From positions 93,009-157,008 of the forward strand of contig BBZN01000007.1 of NCBI GenBank assembly GCA_001304855.1: a DNA stretch of 64,000 nucleotides, read 5' to 3'. The translations under genes were made by a program, and so were the position numbers. The notes beneath the pieces are model-generated. The model was given only the letters and a program-made list of their open reading frames with translations, was not told the DNA's origin and made no database searches. Source of the stretch: Clostridia bacterium UC5.1-1D2 (lineage in GTDB: Bacteria > Bacillota > Clostridia > Lachnospirales > Lachnospiraceae). Below are positions 1 to 9,169 of the stretch, in pieces (position 1 is the first letter of the stretch; every line of letters starts with the position of its first letter).

Positions 1-1908
1 CGCCTCCGTCCCACTGTAACCGCTGGCATTTGGTTGTCCGTCAGATACCAGAATCAACAGTTTTACCGTTTCAGGCCGGGTTATAAGCCGCTCCGCAACA
101 TAGCGCAGGGCAGCACCGTCCCGGTTGCATCCTCTGGAGGACATATCCATGAGCCGGTAAGCGTCATTTCCATCGACCGAATCGTATTCACCATAGGAAA
201 ACAGGTCTACATCCTTGCCGTAAGAAGTGTGGCCGTAGACAATCGCAGGGATATTTAACTTCCTGCAAAAGTCATAGATGATGATGGCCGCCTCTCTGGC
301 CCGTGTAATCCGGTCATTGGAAGACATGGAGCCGCTTTCGTCAATTAAAATGGCTACGGCTAAAAGCGGTTCCTCATCGGGCAGATTCATCTTATAAAAA
401 ATGTGTCCGTCATCATGAATGAGATTCCGGGCGTCAATCCGCTTTCCGAGCAGAAGATGATTCATCTTCCCGCCTTCCCGCCGGTCCTTTAAAATCTGAC
501 TTACCTGTTTTTGAAGCCGTTTGGAAATGAGCAGCAGCGGTGGAGAGACTGTTTTATAGCAGTTCCTCAAAGTGTCATTCACATAAACCATGCGGTTGAC
601 TGTCACATGCACATTTTTATGGGCATCTCCATATCGAATCCGGCTGGCTTCCTTCTGAAGCTCCTCATTCAGTTCCTCCTCACAGCGGATAACGGCTCGT
701 TCTTCCGCCATCTTGTTTAAGATGCGGTTCATGTCCTTCTCCGCCTGTGGTGCATAGCCGGAACCGGCATAGTCGAGGTTATGGGTGACTTGTCCGTCCC
801 CTTCATTTTCAATCTGTGATGTTTTCTGCAGAGCGATCCGGCCGGTTTCATAGTTGACGGCATCCTGAACGTCCGCGTTTTCCTCATTGTCCGAGGGCTT
901 TTCGTGCTTCAGTTTTTTGGGGCAGGGGACCGGTTTACTGTTTCGGTCCGGGAGAGAAGGTGCTTCAGACAGCCCCTTCAATACTTCCGCCAGATTTTGC
1001 AGCAGATCCTCGGTGTTTCCTTTCCCGTCCGCCTCATCCTGCTTTACCTTGTCGGCCAGTTCCTTGATGTAATCCCAAAGGAGCAGCAATATCTGATTGG
1101 CCGCGCGGTACCGCACTCTAACGTGATCGTCGCAGACCGCGTTATCAAGGATTGGGACGCACTGGTTAAACACATCTAAATATTCCCCGGTATAATTCCC
1201 CAGATTATTGATATCTCCGTTCAGCAGATACTGTTGAATCAGATTTGTGAGCAGAAACACGGGAGGGATTCCCGCGTCAATCTGGGCATGGATGGACATG
1301 GAGCGTTCAAACATGCGGTGATTGTTAATCAGGATTCCGGTACGGAAAGTCCCGGCGAATGAATCGCACATACGGGACTCAATATAGACGTCTTCGATGG
1401 CATTGATTAAATCATGGGCAATCATGACGATAACCCCAGTCGCCGCCTTATCCTGATCGGCAAATAATTGTTTAATTTCATTTAAGTTGTCCTGCAGCTT
1501 TGCGGACAGCTTCTGAACCTTCGGCTCCTCCGGATAAAATGCACCGGAGGATAAGGTATTTACATAGGTTTTTAAGATTTTAAAATCGGTAAATAGAAGA
1601 TGTCCGACCTCATGGCCGTTAAATCCAACCAGGCTGTCGGCGCGGAGCCGCCTGCTGGGGAAACTCTGGGTGACCGGATTGCCGGCATTGATGCGGATCA
1701 GTTTATTATCCGTGTCTGCCAGTTCCGCATCTTCCGTGGTATCCCAGTAAGTAACTACCTGGATCGACCGTTTATACCGTTTGGCTGCCGCCTCCGCAAT
1801 ATCCGTTAAATAACCGGAGAATTGTGGGGAGGCGAAAAGCTCTTCATCAGTAATCTTCAGCTTTTCATCATTAATCCGTTTTCGGATTGATAAATGGGAA
1901 GTTCTCAT
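1..1908 (-). CDS. VWA-domain protein with HExxH motif, CobT/MoxR-partner type (3' end off window)
   Basis: The reading frame is open from an ATG at 1908 to the left window edge, at least 636 residues. Near the N-terminus (residues 99-103) is HEVGH, a zinc-metallopeptidase-type HExxH. A charged central region follows, then a von Willebrand A domain with a MIDAS motif DESGS at residues 523-527 and a later SDGQP. This layout resembles CobT-like and DUF2201-like proteins that pair with a MoxR/CobS AAA ATPase. The ATPase lies two genes upstream (2168-3963) in the same leftward operon, so a chaperone-like ATPase/VWA complex is the best inference. The substrate is unknown. Whether HEVGH is catalytic cannot be told from sequence. 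The start is three bases from the preceding stop. Confidence 0.75.
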   Translation of the reverse strand, partial: MRTSHLSIRKRINDEKLKITDEELFASPQFSGYLTDIAEAAAKRYKRSIQVVTYWDTTEDAELADTDNKLIRINAGNPVTQSFPSRRLRADSLVGFNGHEVGHLLFTDFKILKTYVNTLSSGAFYPEEPKVQKLSAKLQDNLNEIKQLFADQDKAATGVIVMIAHDLINAIEDVYIESRMCDSFAGTFRTGILINNHRMFERSMSIHAQIDAGIPPVFLLTNLIQQYLLNGDINNLGNYTGEYLDVFNQCVPILDNAVCDDHVRVRYRAANQILLLLWDYIKELADKVKQDEADGKGNTEDLLQNLAEVLKGLSEAPSLPDRNSKPVPCPKKLKHEKPSDNEENADVQDAVNYETGRIALQKTSQIENEGDGQVTHNLDYAGSGYAPQAEKDMNRILNKMAEERAVIRCEEELNEELQKEASRIRYGDAHKNVHVTVNRMVYVNDTLRNCYKTVSPPLLLISKRLQKQVSQILKDRREGGKMNHLLLGKRIDARNLIHDDGHIFYKMNLPDEEPLLAVAILIDESGSMSSNDRITRAREAAIIIYDFCRKLNIPAIVYGHTSYGKDVDLFSYGEYDSVDGNDAYRLMDMSSRGCNRDGAALRYVAERLITRPETVKLLILVSDGQPNASGYSGTEA

Positions 1909-1910
1909 TG

Positions 1911-2156
1911 TCACAGTCCTTTCTTAGTGAGGTCCTTGCACAGCAAATCGTCCATGGAAACATGGGTATATAATGCCAACTGAAGTGCGAACACAACAGA
2001 AGGAAGGCATTCACCCTGTTCATAAATCGAAATACATTTTTGTGAAGTACCCAATTTTTTTGCAAGTGTTTCCTGGGAAATAGGCGGTCGTTTCGACAGC
2101 CTTAAATATTTGAGGTTTTTTGGGAAATTTGATAAGATGATTGCTTCCGCCGGCAT
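1911..2156 (-). CDS. XRE-family helix-turn-helix regulator
   Basis: An 81-residue protein made almost entirely of a Cro/C1-type HTH. The segment ISQETLAKKLGTSQKCISIY is a typical helix-turn-helix. A strong Shine-Dalgarno (GGGGGTGG) precedes the ATG at 2156. It lies between the AAA ATPase and the VWA gene, with spacings of 11 and 2 bases, so it is co-transcribed with them. It probably regulates this operon or the element; the target site is unknown. Confidence 0.8.
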   Translation of the reverse strand: MPAEAIILSNFPKNLKYLRLSKRPPISQETLAKKLGTSQKCISIYEQGECLPSVVFALQLALYTHVSMDDLLCKDLTKKGL

Positions 2157-2167
2157 TTATCCACCCC

Positions 2168-3963
2168 CTACGCAGCAAATTTCTGCTCTAAGCAGGTAGA
2201 AAGGATTTCTGCCCGGTTTTCCGGATCACTTGACACAGAAGAAAGAACGGTATATTTAGAAGCCTCCAGGATATTTCCACAGACCATATAGGACTGCACC
2301 CAGGAGATCAGCTCCCGGACGCCGCAGCTCCCGTCGGTTATCATGGTTTCCCTGCATTTTTCCGCTATTTCATGAATGGATTCTGCCATAGACTTTACAG
2401 CCGGTTCATCGCTGCAGCCGGTAACATTCATCACGCGCTTTGCCATAATATCGGTACTGGGCGCGTCAATGTCCATAACCAGGTTCATTCGTGATATGAC
2501 GGACTGGTTGATGTCCCGGCATCCGGCGTAGTGATTGTTGGTTGTAACAACGATAACCGTATCAGGGTGGCGCTTGACGATTTCTCCGGTTGGAAGGGTA
2601 ATGCTTGCACAGCGGTCCAGCAGGGAGTTTAACCCTACCAGTACGCCTGGATTTGCGATGACGGTTGGCTCCTGGATCTCTAAAACGTATCCATGACGGA
2701 TGGCCTGGACCAGAGGCGTGTCCACATAACGAAATTTCTGGCCCGGGGACGCTGAATCGGTTTCCCGCTGTGCCTCATTCCGGATCACCTCCAGAAGTTT
2801 GTCGTACACTTCGGACTCCTGGATCTGATCGTTATATATCCCGGTGAGTTTACAGTAAGCCGTAGGCGGGTCCATCTGGATATCTTCTAATGTAGGATAG
2901 GACGTAGCCGAGTAGCTGGAGCCGTCCCCCGTATCCGGCAGCATCTGTCCCAGGAAATCAAAGATTTCACTGTTTGCGGAGCAGGTGCAGAACAGATAAG
3001 GAAGGCCAAGCCCGGCAGCGATTGCCTTTGCCCCTTCCGTTTTTCCCGTACCGGCTTCACCCCGAAGCATAAAATTTTTCATGGGCTGGGCCGTACCGGC
3101 TGTCAATTTGATATGTTTGCAGATTGTCACGACCTCCGGAGGAATAATATACCAGTCCGGAAGCTGTGGGATCAGTGCCTGTTCAGTTTCTGTAAAGTTC
3201 CGGATGCCGGTGGCAATTTGCCAACAAAGTCCTGGTGCTGTAAAAGCGAAAACACTGGGGTCGGCACTACACAGGGGGACAGAACCTCAAAATTTCCAAA
3301 TACAGTATTCGCCGGATTGTATACGCCGTTCTGAAGATTTAAGGGCGTCATCTGACTAATATTTCCGGTAGACGGTATATTCAAAGAAATACCGGCCGGA
3401 ATGGTTCCTGCCAGCTCACATCTGCGGTATACGTTGTCACATAGAATAGCCGCGTATTTCGCCGCTTCGTCCATGTCAGGAAATCCGGCGCTGTAACAGG
3501 TCGCTAACTTCTGGTAATGATCCTTGAACTCATCGTCATCCATGGCCTCCAGCATTAATGCGAAAAATAGCGCAGTACCGCTGTTTCCGTTCTGTTTTAA
3601 TGAGTAAACGGTTGGGTTCGATGCCGGGGAAGCGTAGACTCCCCCAGTGAATTTCCCCTGAAGTTTGTTAAACACGACCACATGGATGCTTCCTGTGCGG
3701 CTGTGATACTCTGCTATTACCATATTACTGCCCTGTGTGCCAATCGCTCCGGAACCAGTGCCGCCAGGGGATAAACTGCTTTCAATCCCCATATATGCCA
3801 GGATTGCTGACAGAAGCATTGGGTGGATCGTCGCTATGGGGGACCCGGTCATGTTATTGTACTGGGACCGCACATCGTTTCTTCTGGGACTTGACAAGGT
3901 ATCAAACGGAGCCGGAAGCGTCCGGTTCCAGGTCCAGTTGTCAAATAACTTTGTTTTTGCCAT
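2168..3963 (-). CDS. MoxR/CobS-like AAA+ ATPase (one frameshift near 3218)
   Basis: Two adjacent leftward frames join into one protein of about 595 residues if one base is added in the AAATT run near 3218. The join gives a smooth sequence continuing into IPQLPDWYIIPPEVV. The first ~250 residues are an unrecognised domain rich in Asn, Gly and Thr. The C-terminal half is an AAA+ module with Walker A GEAGTGKT, a later VIVVTTNNH segment (sensor 1-like) and an ISRMN arginine-finger region, as in MoxR and CobS. It should work with the VWA protein encoded downstream. Without the repair, the downstream piece would need a GTG start at 3130 that lies inside conserved sequence, which argues for an assembly error. 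Confidence 0.75.
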
Positions 3964-3984
3964 TCTTTGTTGTTCCTCCTCTCT

Positions 3985-4877
3985 TTACACCCAGGAGATC
4001 CCGAGGCCGTCCTTGCGGGCAACTGCTTTCAATTCGTTCTCCTTGAAGATGTTGATTAATTCACTCCAGTAATTTCTGGCCGGGAAGTTCTCCAGATGGG
4101 TCTGGACCTCTTCCTTTTTATTACGGATAATGACGATATCCCCGTTCTCTTTGATTGTAAGGCGGGTATGTCCGTTGGCATTTAAGTCCGTGACAAGGGC
4201 CTCCAAGATATTCCGCCCGATGAGGTCATACCATACTCTGACATCAACGACGTCAGGCACTTTCTCAGTCTCTGGAACCGAAGCCTCCGGCTGTTCGGCA
4301 GCCTTTGCAGCAAATTCCTCTACAACCAGCATGTCAATATGGACACGGGCATAGCGGTCGAAACTAATATCTGCATGAGTGTTGTTCTCAATGCCATCAG
4401 TGATGATCCGAACCGTCTGGCCGTTTAAAACTGCCTTCAGCTCTGGTTTGTCCTGCCACATCCACGTAGCGTCCGGATAGGCGGATTTGAGTTTCTCCGT
4501 AATCCGGAGCGCGATATGACGCAGCATGGTTTCATGATCCTCCAGAGTCAGCCCTGTTATTTGCCTTTCTGAAGCTGAAGCGGCCGTTTCTTGAACCGGT
4601 TCCAACTGTGTGGATTCCGGCGCATAAGAGGCTCTTTCCTCAGCAGATTCCTGCCGCTGTCTATAAAAAGTCTGAACCGTACCGCGGATGGAATGGGACA
4701 AAGCCCGGACCAGCCGGCACAGTTTTTTGAGAGCAGGCATCCGATCAGAATAACGAGCCACAGAATGGCCGCGCCAATCATCAGATACTGGGATACCTCC
4801 CGGTTAAAACAAACAGCCAGAAGAATCAGGGTTACAATCAGGATTTTGATACTTGTTGAAAATACAGAGTGTCTCAT
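3985..4877 (-). CDS. Membrane-anchored protein of unknown function (one frameshift near 4725)
   Basis: The N-terminal frame (4877 to about 4730) carries two hydrophobic segments, ILIVTLILLAVCF and a longer one ending LWLVILIGCLL. It then breaks at a run of six T on the + strand. The second frame continues with a basic stretch (KKLCRLVRALSHSIR), a Glu/Ala-rich linker and a ~190-residue cytoplasmic domain ending GISWV. Merged length is about 297 residues. I do not recognise the soluble domain. It sits between ssb and the AAA ATPase in the ICE maintenance operon. Confidence 0.6.
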
Positions 4878-4976
4878 GATATTCCTTCCTTCTTTCTCAA
4901 AAATAAAAAAAGAGGAACTGCCGGGAAGTCAAACTCTTACCTCCATCACGCAATTCCTCTTTTTCCCCTTAGCTTT

Positions 4977-5393
4977 TTAGTTAAAGGGAAGACCATTTTC
5001 ATTACTTTGGGCTGGTACAAAACCTGTTTCATCCGGTGCGTCGGATTCACCCTCCGGTTTTTTGGACCGATTGGTCGGTGCGAAGCACCAATCATAAAGG
5101 GTAACCCTGGGCATATGGTCTTTTGAACCATCTCCACGGGTAAATTCCGAAATATCCAGATTCCCGACAATAAAGATGCAGCTGCCCTTTTTTACTTTGG
5201 CGTTCACGATCCGTTCCGCATCCGCTCCGTACAGAATACATTGCAGGAAAATCGGATGTTCCTTTTCACCGAAGCCTTTGTCTACGGCGATGGAGAACTG
5301 TACATAGGTCGTGCTTTTTCCATTCTGGCTGGTTTTTAACTCCAGATCAGCCGTTACCCTTCCAAATGTGGAAACGGGTGTAATCATGTTCAT
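4977..5393 (-). CDS. ssb: Single-stranded DNA-binding protein
   Basis: A 138-residue OB-fold SSB. It has the typical N-terminus MNMITPVSTFGRVTADLELK, a central VQFSIAVDKGFG strand, VKKGSCIFIVGNLDISEF, and an acidic/hydrophobic tail ending NGLPFN (usual tip DIPF). The start at 5393 is set by AGGAGG 8 bases upstream; a longer frame exists upstream but belongs to the leader region. It is the first structural gene of the leftward 5.5-0 kb operon. ICE-borne SSBs protect the transferred single strand; that role is inferred from context. Confidence 0.9.
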   Translation of the reverse strand: MNMITPVSTFGRVTADLELKTSQNGKSTTYVQFSIAVDKGFGEKEHPIFLQCILYGADAERIVNAKVKKGSCIFIVGNLDISEFTRGDGSKDHMPRVTLYDWCFAPTNRSKKPEGESDAPDETGFVPAQSNENGLPFN

Positions 5394-5422
5394 TCCTGGT
5401 TCCTCCTTCCTTAAAAAGATAT

Positions 5423-5518
5423 CTATAATAAAAAAAGTGCCAAAGAATCCCCGAATGAACAGGGTAATTCCTTGACACATTTCAATCTTAAACAACGTGT
5501 GCTGCGGCTACACCACAT
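5423..5518 (-). CDS. Putative 31-aa leader peptide upstream of ssb
   Basis: An ATG at 5518, about 19 bases after the predicted transcription start, opens a 31-residue frame beginning MWCSRSTRCL, with four Cys and several Arg/Lys, and ending at TAG 5423. The frame runs through the whole intrinsic terminator at 5428-5478. No clear Shine-Dalgarno is seen, so translation is uncertain. The arrangement (promoter, leader ORF over a terminator, operon) recurs at two other ICE promoters, which is the main reason to list it. Confidence 0.45.
   Translation of the reverse strand: MWCSRSTRCLRLKCVKELPCSFGDSLALFLL
5428..5478 (-). terminator. Intrinsic terminator/attenuator in the ssb leader
   Basis: Read leftwards, the arms at 5478-5462 and 5452-5437 pair almost perfectly (GTGTCAAGGAAT against ATTCTTTGGCAC, plus CCC/GGG). 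A T7 run follows, then ATTAT. The hairpin lies between the promoter (5544-5572) and the ssb start, so full-length operon transcription needs read-through or antitermination. Confidence 0.75.
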
Positions 5519-5543
5519 AGGCACAAAAATCAATTACAATAGG

Positions 5544-5572
5544 ATTTTAACACAATATATAGTGGTTGTCAA
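5544..5572 (-). promoter_or_regulatory. Sigma-A-type promoter of the ssb operon
   Basis: On the minus strand TTGACA (5572-5567) and TAAAAT (5549-5544) are separated by exactly 17 bases. It faces the ssb operon, with a predicted start near 5537. Confidence 0.75.
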
Positions 5573-5701
5573 ACTAATAATTCTATATATCGGTGTGCTT
5601 GCATTGGCGTTTGCGCTGGCTGTGGGACTTGCCATAAACCTGTCTGTGAAAATCGGTATATTAAGAAAGAGGACTCCGCGGGCAAAATCCTTGAATAGAT
5701 C

Positions 5702-6319
5702 TTACAGACAGTCAAAAATAATCAGGCGCTTTAAATATAAATTAGCAATATCGGTCAGTATGGTAATCCGTGTCTCCGAATTCAGCCCGGAGGAACTGCC
5801 GGGACTGCCTTCTCCCAGGTACTGGATCAGTTCCGAGGCGGATAAGCGGTATTCCCGGCTTGCCTTCAGGACATTCCGTTCCCCGTGACTCAGCCGGTCC
5901 TTTTTAAATACGGAGAGGGCCATACGAAGGGGCTGGTTTTTCAGCAGACGGAAGAAGGCAGATACCCGGGAGGCCAGACCACAGGTGACAGGCTTTAAGT
6001 ATAAGTGGTTCAGCAGGTCAGAAAGCGCATCCAGGCCGGTATAGCCGCTTCCGGATACAATCAGCCCACGGAAGACAAGCCGTTTTAAATAGCGCTCAAA
6101 GTCCTGTTCATCGGACAGCTGAAGCTCGGCCTCCTTCTCCAGATATAGGTCCCTTAACTCACCAAAGGTAAGGATATTCCACATCAGGCTCGACCAGATT
6201 AACAGCTCCTTCATGTCCAGACGGTGTTCATTCCCATTGGCGGTGATAACCGGATAGCTGCTGTCGTTACTTCCGCCTATCATACGGTAGCGCCCGATGG
6301 ATGTATATAAGGTAATCAT
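5702..6319 (-). CDS. ICE protein of unknown function
   Basis: About 205 residues from an ATG at 6319, chosen because AGGAGG lies 7 bases upstream. No membrane segment or recognised motif. The sequence is mostly helical in character with many Leu, Arg and Glu. It is the last gene of the long leftward Tad/sigma block, directly after the sigma-like factor. The stretch 5580-5700 to its left holds no gene I can support. Confidence 0.6.
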   Translation of the reverse strand: MITLYTSIGRYRMIGGSNDSSYPVITANGNEHRLDMKELLIWSSLMWNILTFGELRDLYLEKEAELQLSDEQDFERYLKRLVFRGLIVSGSGYTGLDALSDLLNHLYLKPVTCGLASRVSAFFRLLKNQPLRMALSVFKKDRLSHGERNVLKASREYRLSASELIQYLGEGSPGSSSGLNSETRITILTDIANLYLKRLIIFDCL

Positions 6320-6330
6320 AATAGGTCCTC

Positions 6331-6899
6331 CTATGAACAAAGTAAATCTGCCAGTCGTTCATCGGTTTTCAGCCGGTTTCTCGCGCGGGAGATCCAGGCG
6401 GCGATATGGTTGGATTTGACTTTGTATATATTGGCTATTTCCGTGTTGCTGTAACCCTTGCACTTCAGCTCAATGGCTTCAATGCCTTTGCGGGTAATCC
6501 CGGTATAGCTGTCTTTGGCTCGACCCAGGATATCCAGAAGATCCGCTTCACTGTACGAAGCCGGTTCTCCGAAACCCGGAAGCAGCTCCAGATACGTTCC
6601 ATCCTCGTCCGTATGGGAGATCGGGGCATCCAGATAACAGAGGCGGCTCTGAATATAACCGAAATGCCGGCGATGGTCCCGCAGCTTGTTGCGGATGACT
6701 CTGGTAGCGTAAGTCTCAAATGAGGCTCCGCGTCCCGCATGGTAGCTTGTGGCTGCTCTGCACAGCGCAATACAGCCGGTTTGATACAGGTCTTCATATT
6801 CTAGTCCGACCGTGCCTTTTTGATAGCCACTATGATAAAGGACCAGATTTTTAACAAGATATAAGTGGTCGATCACCAGTTTTTTTCTATTTCTGTCAT
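6331..6899 (-). CDS. RNA polymerase sigma-70-like factor
   Basis: About 190 residues. The N-terminal half has sigma region 2 features (LEYEDLYQTGCIALCRAA, then FETYATRVIRNKLRDHRRHF). The C-terminal part holds a region-4-type HTH (GYSNTEIANIYKVKSNHIAAW). An ATG at 6899 with a GGGGTGA ribosome site gives a family-like start (MTEIEKKLVIDH) if one A is added in the A7 run at 6880-6887. The uncorrected frame would start at 6969 and overlap the preceding gene. It sits at the distal end of the Tad operon. It may transcribe pilus or transfer genes, but no target promoter is identified. Confidence 0.75.
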
Positions 6900-6929
6900 T
6901 GGATTCACCCCGCTTTCTGCCCTGCCGGA

Positions 6930-7340
6930 TTAACAGGCGATATGATGGTTGCTCAGTAACGTCCGGCACTCATTCATCAATTCATCACACATATAATCGC
7001 CAAATTGCCCGATATGGGCCTGGGCCGTCGAGAGGCCGAACCGATCTCTCATCCAACAGTAGGCGCCCTGACGGCTCATAATCTTGTTTTTCCAGATACG
7101 GTCAAAAATTTTGTGTGTATGAATCCGTTTGTTTCTCAGATCCCCGTTTGCCAGTGTGCCTTTTGGTTTTAAGGTGCCGGGATAAACTCCAACATAGGAA
7201 TTGCATTCCGGATAGTTGGAGCAGACATAGAGATAATCTTCCAGTGCTTTATCTTTATGGACATAGGACGCTGGCCGGAGTACGGCTGGACGTCCGCAGT
7301 ATGGACATTTGATAGATACAGGTTTATGTTTAGCTTTCAT
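6930..7340 (-). CDS. Zinc-finger domain protein (DUF3268-like)
   Basis: 136 residues. The N-terminus has a CPYCGRPA knuckle and a second YVCSNYPECNSYVGV motif, the arrangement of the DUF3268 zinc-binding family, with likely zinc ligands C-x2-C and C-x4-C. The C-terminal part (SRQGAYCWMRDRFGLSTAQA) is conserved in small phage and ICE proteins of this type. The function is unknown; such proteins occur in mobile-element operons. The start overlaps the upstream gene's stop by four bases. Confidence 0.7.
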   Translation of the reverse strand: MKAKHKPVSIKCPYCGRPAVLRPASYVHKDKALEDYLYVCSNYPECNSYVGVYPGTLKPKGTLANGDLRNKRIHTHKIFDRIWKNKIMSRQGAYCWMRDRFGLSTAQAHIGQFGDYMCDELMNECRTLLSNHHIAC

Positions 7341-7831
7341 AGGGCTGGTTCCCCCTTTCTACGCATTGTGTATGTAAGCTGTAAGTATTGCTTGCTACTA
7401 TTGTAAGAAAAAAGGCCATAGTTCAACAGCGTTGTCAAAGCTATATTCATAGAGTTTTTTCTAAAATTCCGTAATTTACCAAAAACCTCTTTGTTGGTAA
7501 GGCATAGGATCTGATGAAACGGACACAGATCATCGGATTCCATATGGAGAACAATCCATTTATAATACAGCCGCAGGAAGTCCTGGTTGCTGATCGTGGC
7601 GCTGCAGTCCGTGCGATCGATGGTACAGCCGAAAAACTGTTCTGCATCCGATACCGGAAACAAGATAGGTGTCCCGTCAGGGCCTGCAATAAACAGGAAA
7701 TCCCCACAATGGGATTCCCTGCTGTAAGTGCAGATACTGCAGCGGATATACAGGGCGTTCCGGTAATTGCCCTGCGCTGCTGACATAAATTCAGCAATCG
7801 TTGTTAAGTTGATTCCTAATCCGGATTCCAT
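7337..7831 (-). CDS. Cysteine-containing ICE protein, unknown function
   Basis: About 164 residues from ATG 7831, preceded by GAGGAGGGAGG. The N-terminal half has clustered cysteines (YIRCSICTYSRESHCGDF and DRTDCS), possibly a metal site. The C-terminal half contains a helical segment LRNFRKNSMNIALTTLLNYG. No family recognised. It follows the pilin-like gene in the Tad operon. Confidence 0.55.
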   Translation of the reverse strand: MESGLGINLTTIAEFMSAAQGNYRNALYIRCSICTYSRESHCGDFLFIAGPDGTPILFPVSDAEQFFGCTIDRTDCSATISNQDFLRLYYKWIVLHMESDDLCPFHQILCLTNKEVFGKLRNFRKNSMNIALTTLLNYGLFSYNSSKQYLQLTYTMRRKGEPAL

Positions 7832-7871
7832 AGAACCTCCCTCCTCTTTTTGACTGCAATTTTGTCCTGAA

Positions 7872-8105
7872 TTAACTGAAGAGACCTTCAATTTCGGTGG
7901 TAATTCTCGGAATTACTGTATCATTGAAGATTCCGGAAAGGGCGGCTAAGAGCAGGGCGCCTAATACCACGGCAATAATGATCTTTACGCCGTCTGAAAT
8001 GTAGAAATCGCCTCTCTCATTGGACAGAGCCTCTCTGACCTGATTTTTCACTTTCCATGCGGCAACGGTTGTTTTGATTGCGATACGGTTCATGATATGT
8101 TTCAT
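7872..8105 (-). CDS. Small pilin-like membrane protein (DUF6133/Flp-like)
   Basis: 77 residues, starting at ATG 8105 after GGAGGGAAAGAACTTT. A basic N-terminal region ends in NERGDFYISDGVKIII and is followed by one hydrophobic helix (IIIAVVLGALLLAALSGIF) and a short tail. This is the layout of Flp-type pilins with an N-terminal leader. It lies directly after tadC in an operon that also encodes a prepilin peptidase, so it is the best candidate for the major pilin subunit. The cleavage motif is not the canonical G/xxxxE, so this is an inference. Confidence 0.6.
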   Translation of the reverse strand: MKHIMNRIAIKTTVAAWKVKNQVREALSNERGDFYISDGVKIIIAVVLGALLLAALSGIFNDTVIPRITTEIEGLFS

Positions 8106-8188
8106 AAAGTTCTTTCCCTCCTGATAATAAAAGTTGTGATAGTGATGGCGGCCGTTAAGGCTGCCAGGATAATACATGTTTTTTTCAT
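8102..8188 (-). CDS. 28-aa small membrane protein
   Basis: ATG at 8188 with GGAGG just upstream. The peptide starts MKKTCIILAALTAAITITTF and ends with basic residues. Its stop overlaps the start of the pilin-like gene (ATGA), implying translational coupling. A single hydrophobic helix is visible. Function unknown. Confidence 0.55.
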   Translation of the reverse strand: MKKTCIILAALTAAITITTFIIRRERTL

Positions 8189-8281
8189 AATGAATTCCTC
8201 CAAGATATAACCGCTTAAAGCGGAATTTTCCAGTACGCTCTGCTAAGGGAAGCCGCCGGTATACATGAAAACCCCTCCTTC

Positions 8282-9169
8282 CTAGAAAAATGAGCCGAGG
8301 GAGCCGACAACCTCCACGGAGAGAACAACCACATAGATCAGCAGGATACAAAAGAGCATCATCATGGAATATTTCTGCATCTGCTTCGGCCGTTTGGCGG
8401 CTTCCTTCTTTAAGTTGCTTTGCTCGATCTGGCGCATGTCAAAGACGAGCATCTTGAAATACATCTGCTGATCGTCACCACGCAGGGTTCCAATCAGTCC
8501 CCGGATAATGTCGGAGAGCATGGTGCTGCCAATCCGGTTCTGGAAGCGGAGCAGGGCATTTTCATAGTTGCCGGTTACCATGTCAGCGATGGTGATATCC
8601 AGCTCATGCCCTAGATCCGGGCCTGCCACACGCCGGTAAGAAGAAAGGATTTTCACCACATCCCGGTCGTTCTCCAGGTTCTGGGCGATGGTGACGGCAA
8701 AACGTGGCAGCTCTGCTTCGATGGTCTTTTTCCGCTTCTTTACATAGTCAAACGCCTCATAGTAGGTGGCAAACCACATCATGACGGCGAGGCCCAGCAG
8801 GACAAATCCCATAAGCGGCATGAAAAAGAAAAAAGGCAGGGCCAAACAGGCCACGCATAAGGCGGTAATGGCTGCCTTCAGCGTGTATGCTTCCGGTGTC
8901 ATGCTAATCCCGGCAATCGCCAGGGTGGCAGCCAGCCGGTCCCGTTTAATGGGGTCCAGTGTGAGAAAGCGGGAGAGATGCCCGGCCAGCCTGGTGACAT
9001 AGACATCAAACAGCTTTTCTTCTCCGGAACCGGTCTGCTTTTTGGCCCGCATCATGAGTTTGGAAGTCTTTGCGGTCGGAACATCGACCAATGCACAGGA
9101 CAGGTGGTAAAATCCAATGCCGGTGAGTACCGCCGCGGTTAGAATCAAAAATCCAGTCATAACAATCAC
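8282..9169 (-). CDS. tadC: Tad pilus inner-membrane platform protein TadC-like
   Basis: 295 residues, type II secretion F domain. There are hydrophobic segments at the N-terminus, around LPFFFFMPLMGFVLLGLAVM and at the C-terminus (MMMLFCILLIYVVVLSVEVV). Between them is a soluble helical domain (RDVVKILSSYRRVAGPDL...LSDIIRGLIGTL). Together with TadB it should form the membrane platform on which TadA drives pilin polymerisation. The start overlaps the tadB stop by four bases. Confidence 0.8.
   Translation of the reverse strand: MIVMTGFLILTAAVLTGIGFYHLSCALVDVPTAKTSKLMMRAKKQTGSGEEKLFDVYVTRLAGHLSRFLTLDPIKRDRLAATLAIAGISMTPEAYTLKAAITALCVACLALPFFFFMPLMGFVLLGLAVMMWFATYYEAFDYVKKRKKTIEAELPRFAVTIAQNLENDRDVVKILSSYRRVAGPDLGHELDITIADMVTGNYENALLRFQNRIGSTMLSDIIRGLIGTLRGDDQQMYFKMLVFDMRQIEQSNLKKEAAKRPKQMQKYSMMMLFCILLIYVVVLSVEVVGSLGSFF

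Noticed and set aside
5472..5888. Rightward ORF with a hydrophobic helix near 5570-5640
   Set aside because: It starts inside the ssb attenuator, runs antisense into the gene at 5702 and has no ribosome site; most likely a chance frame.
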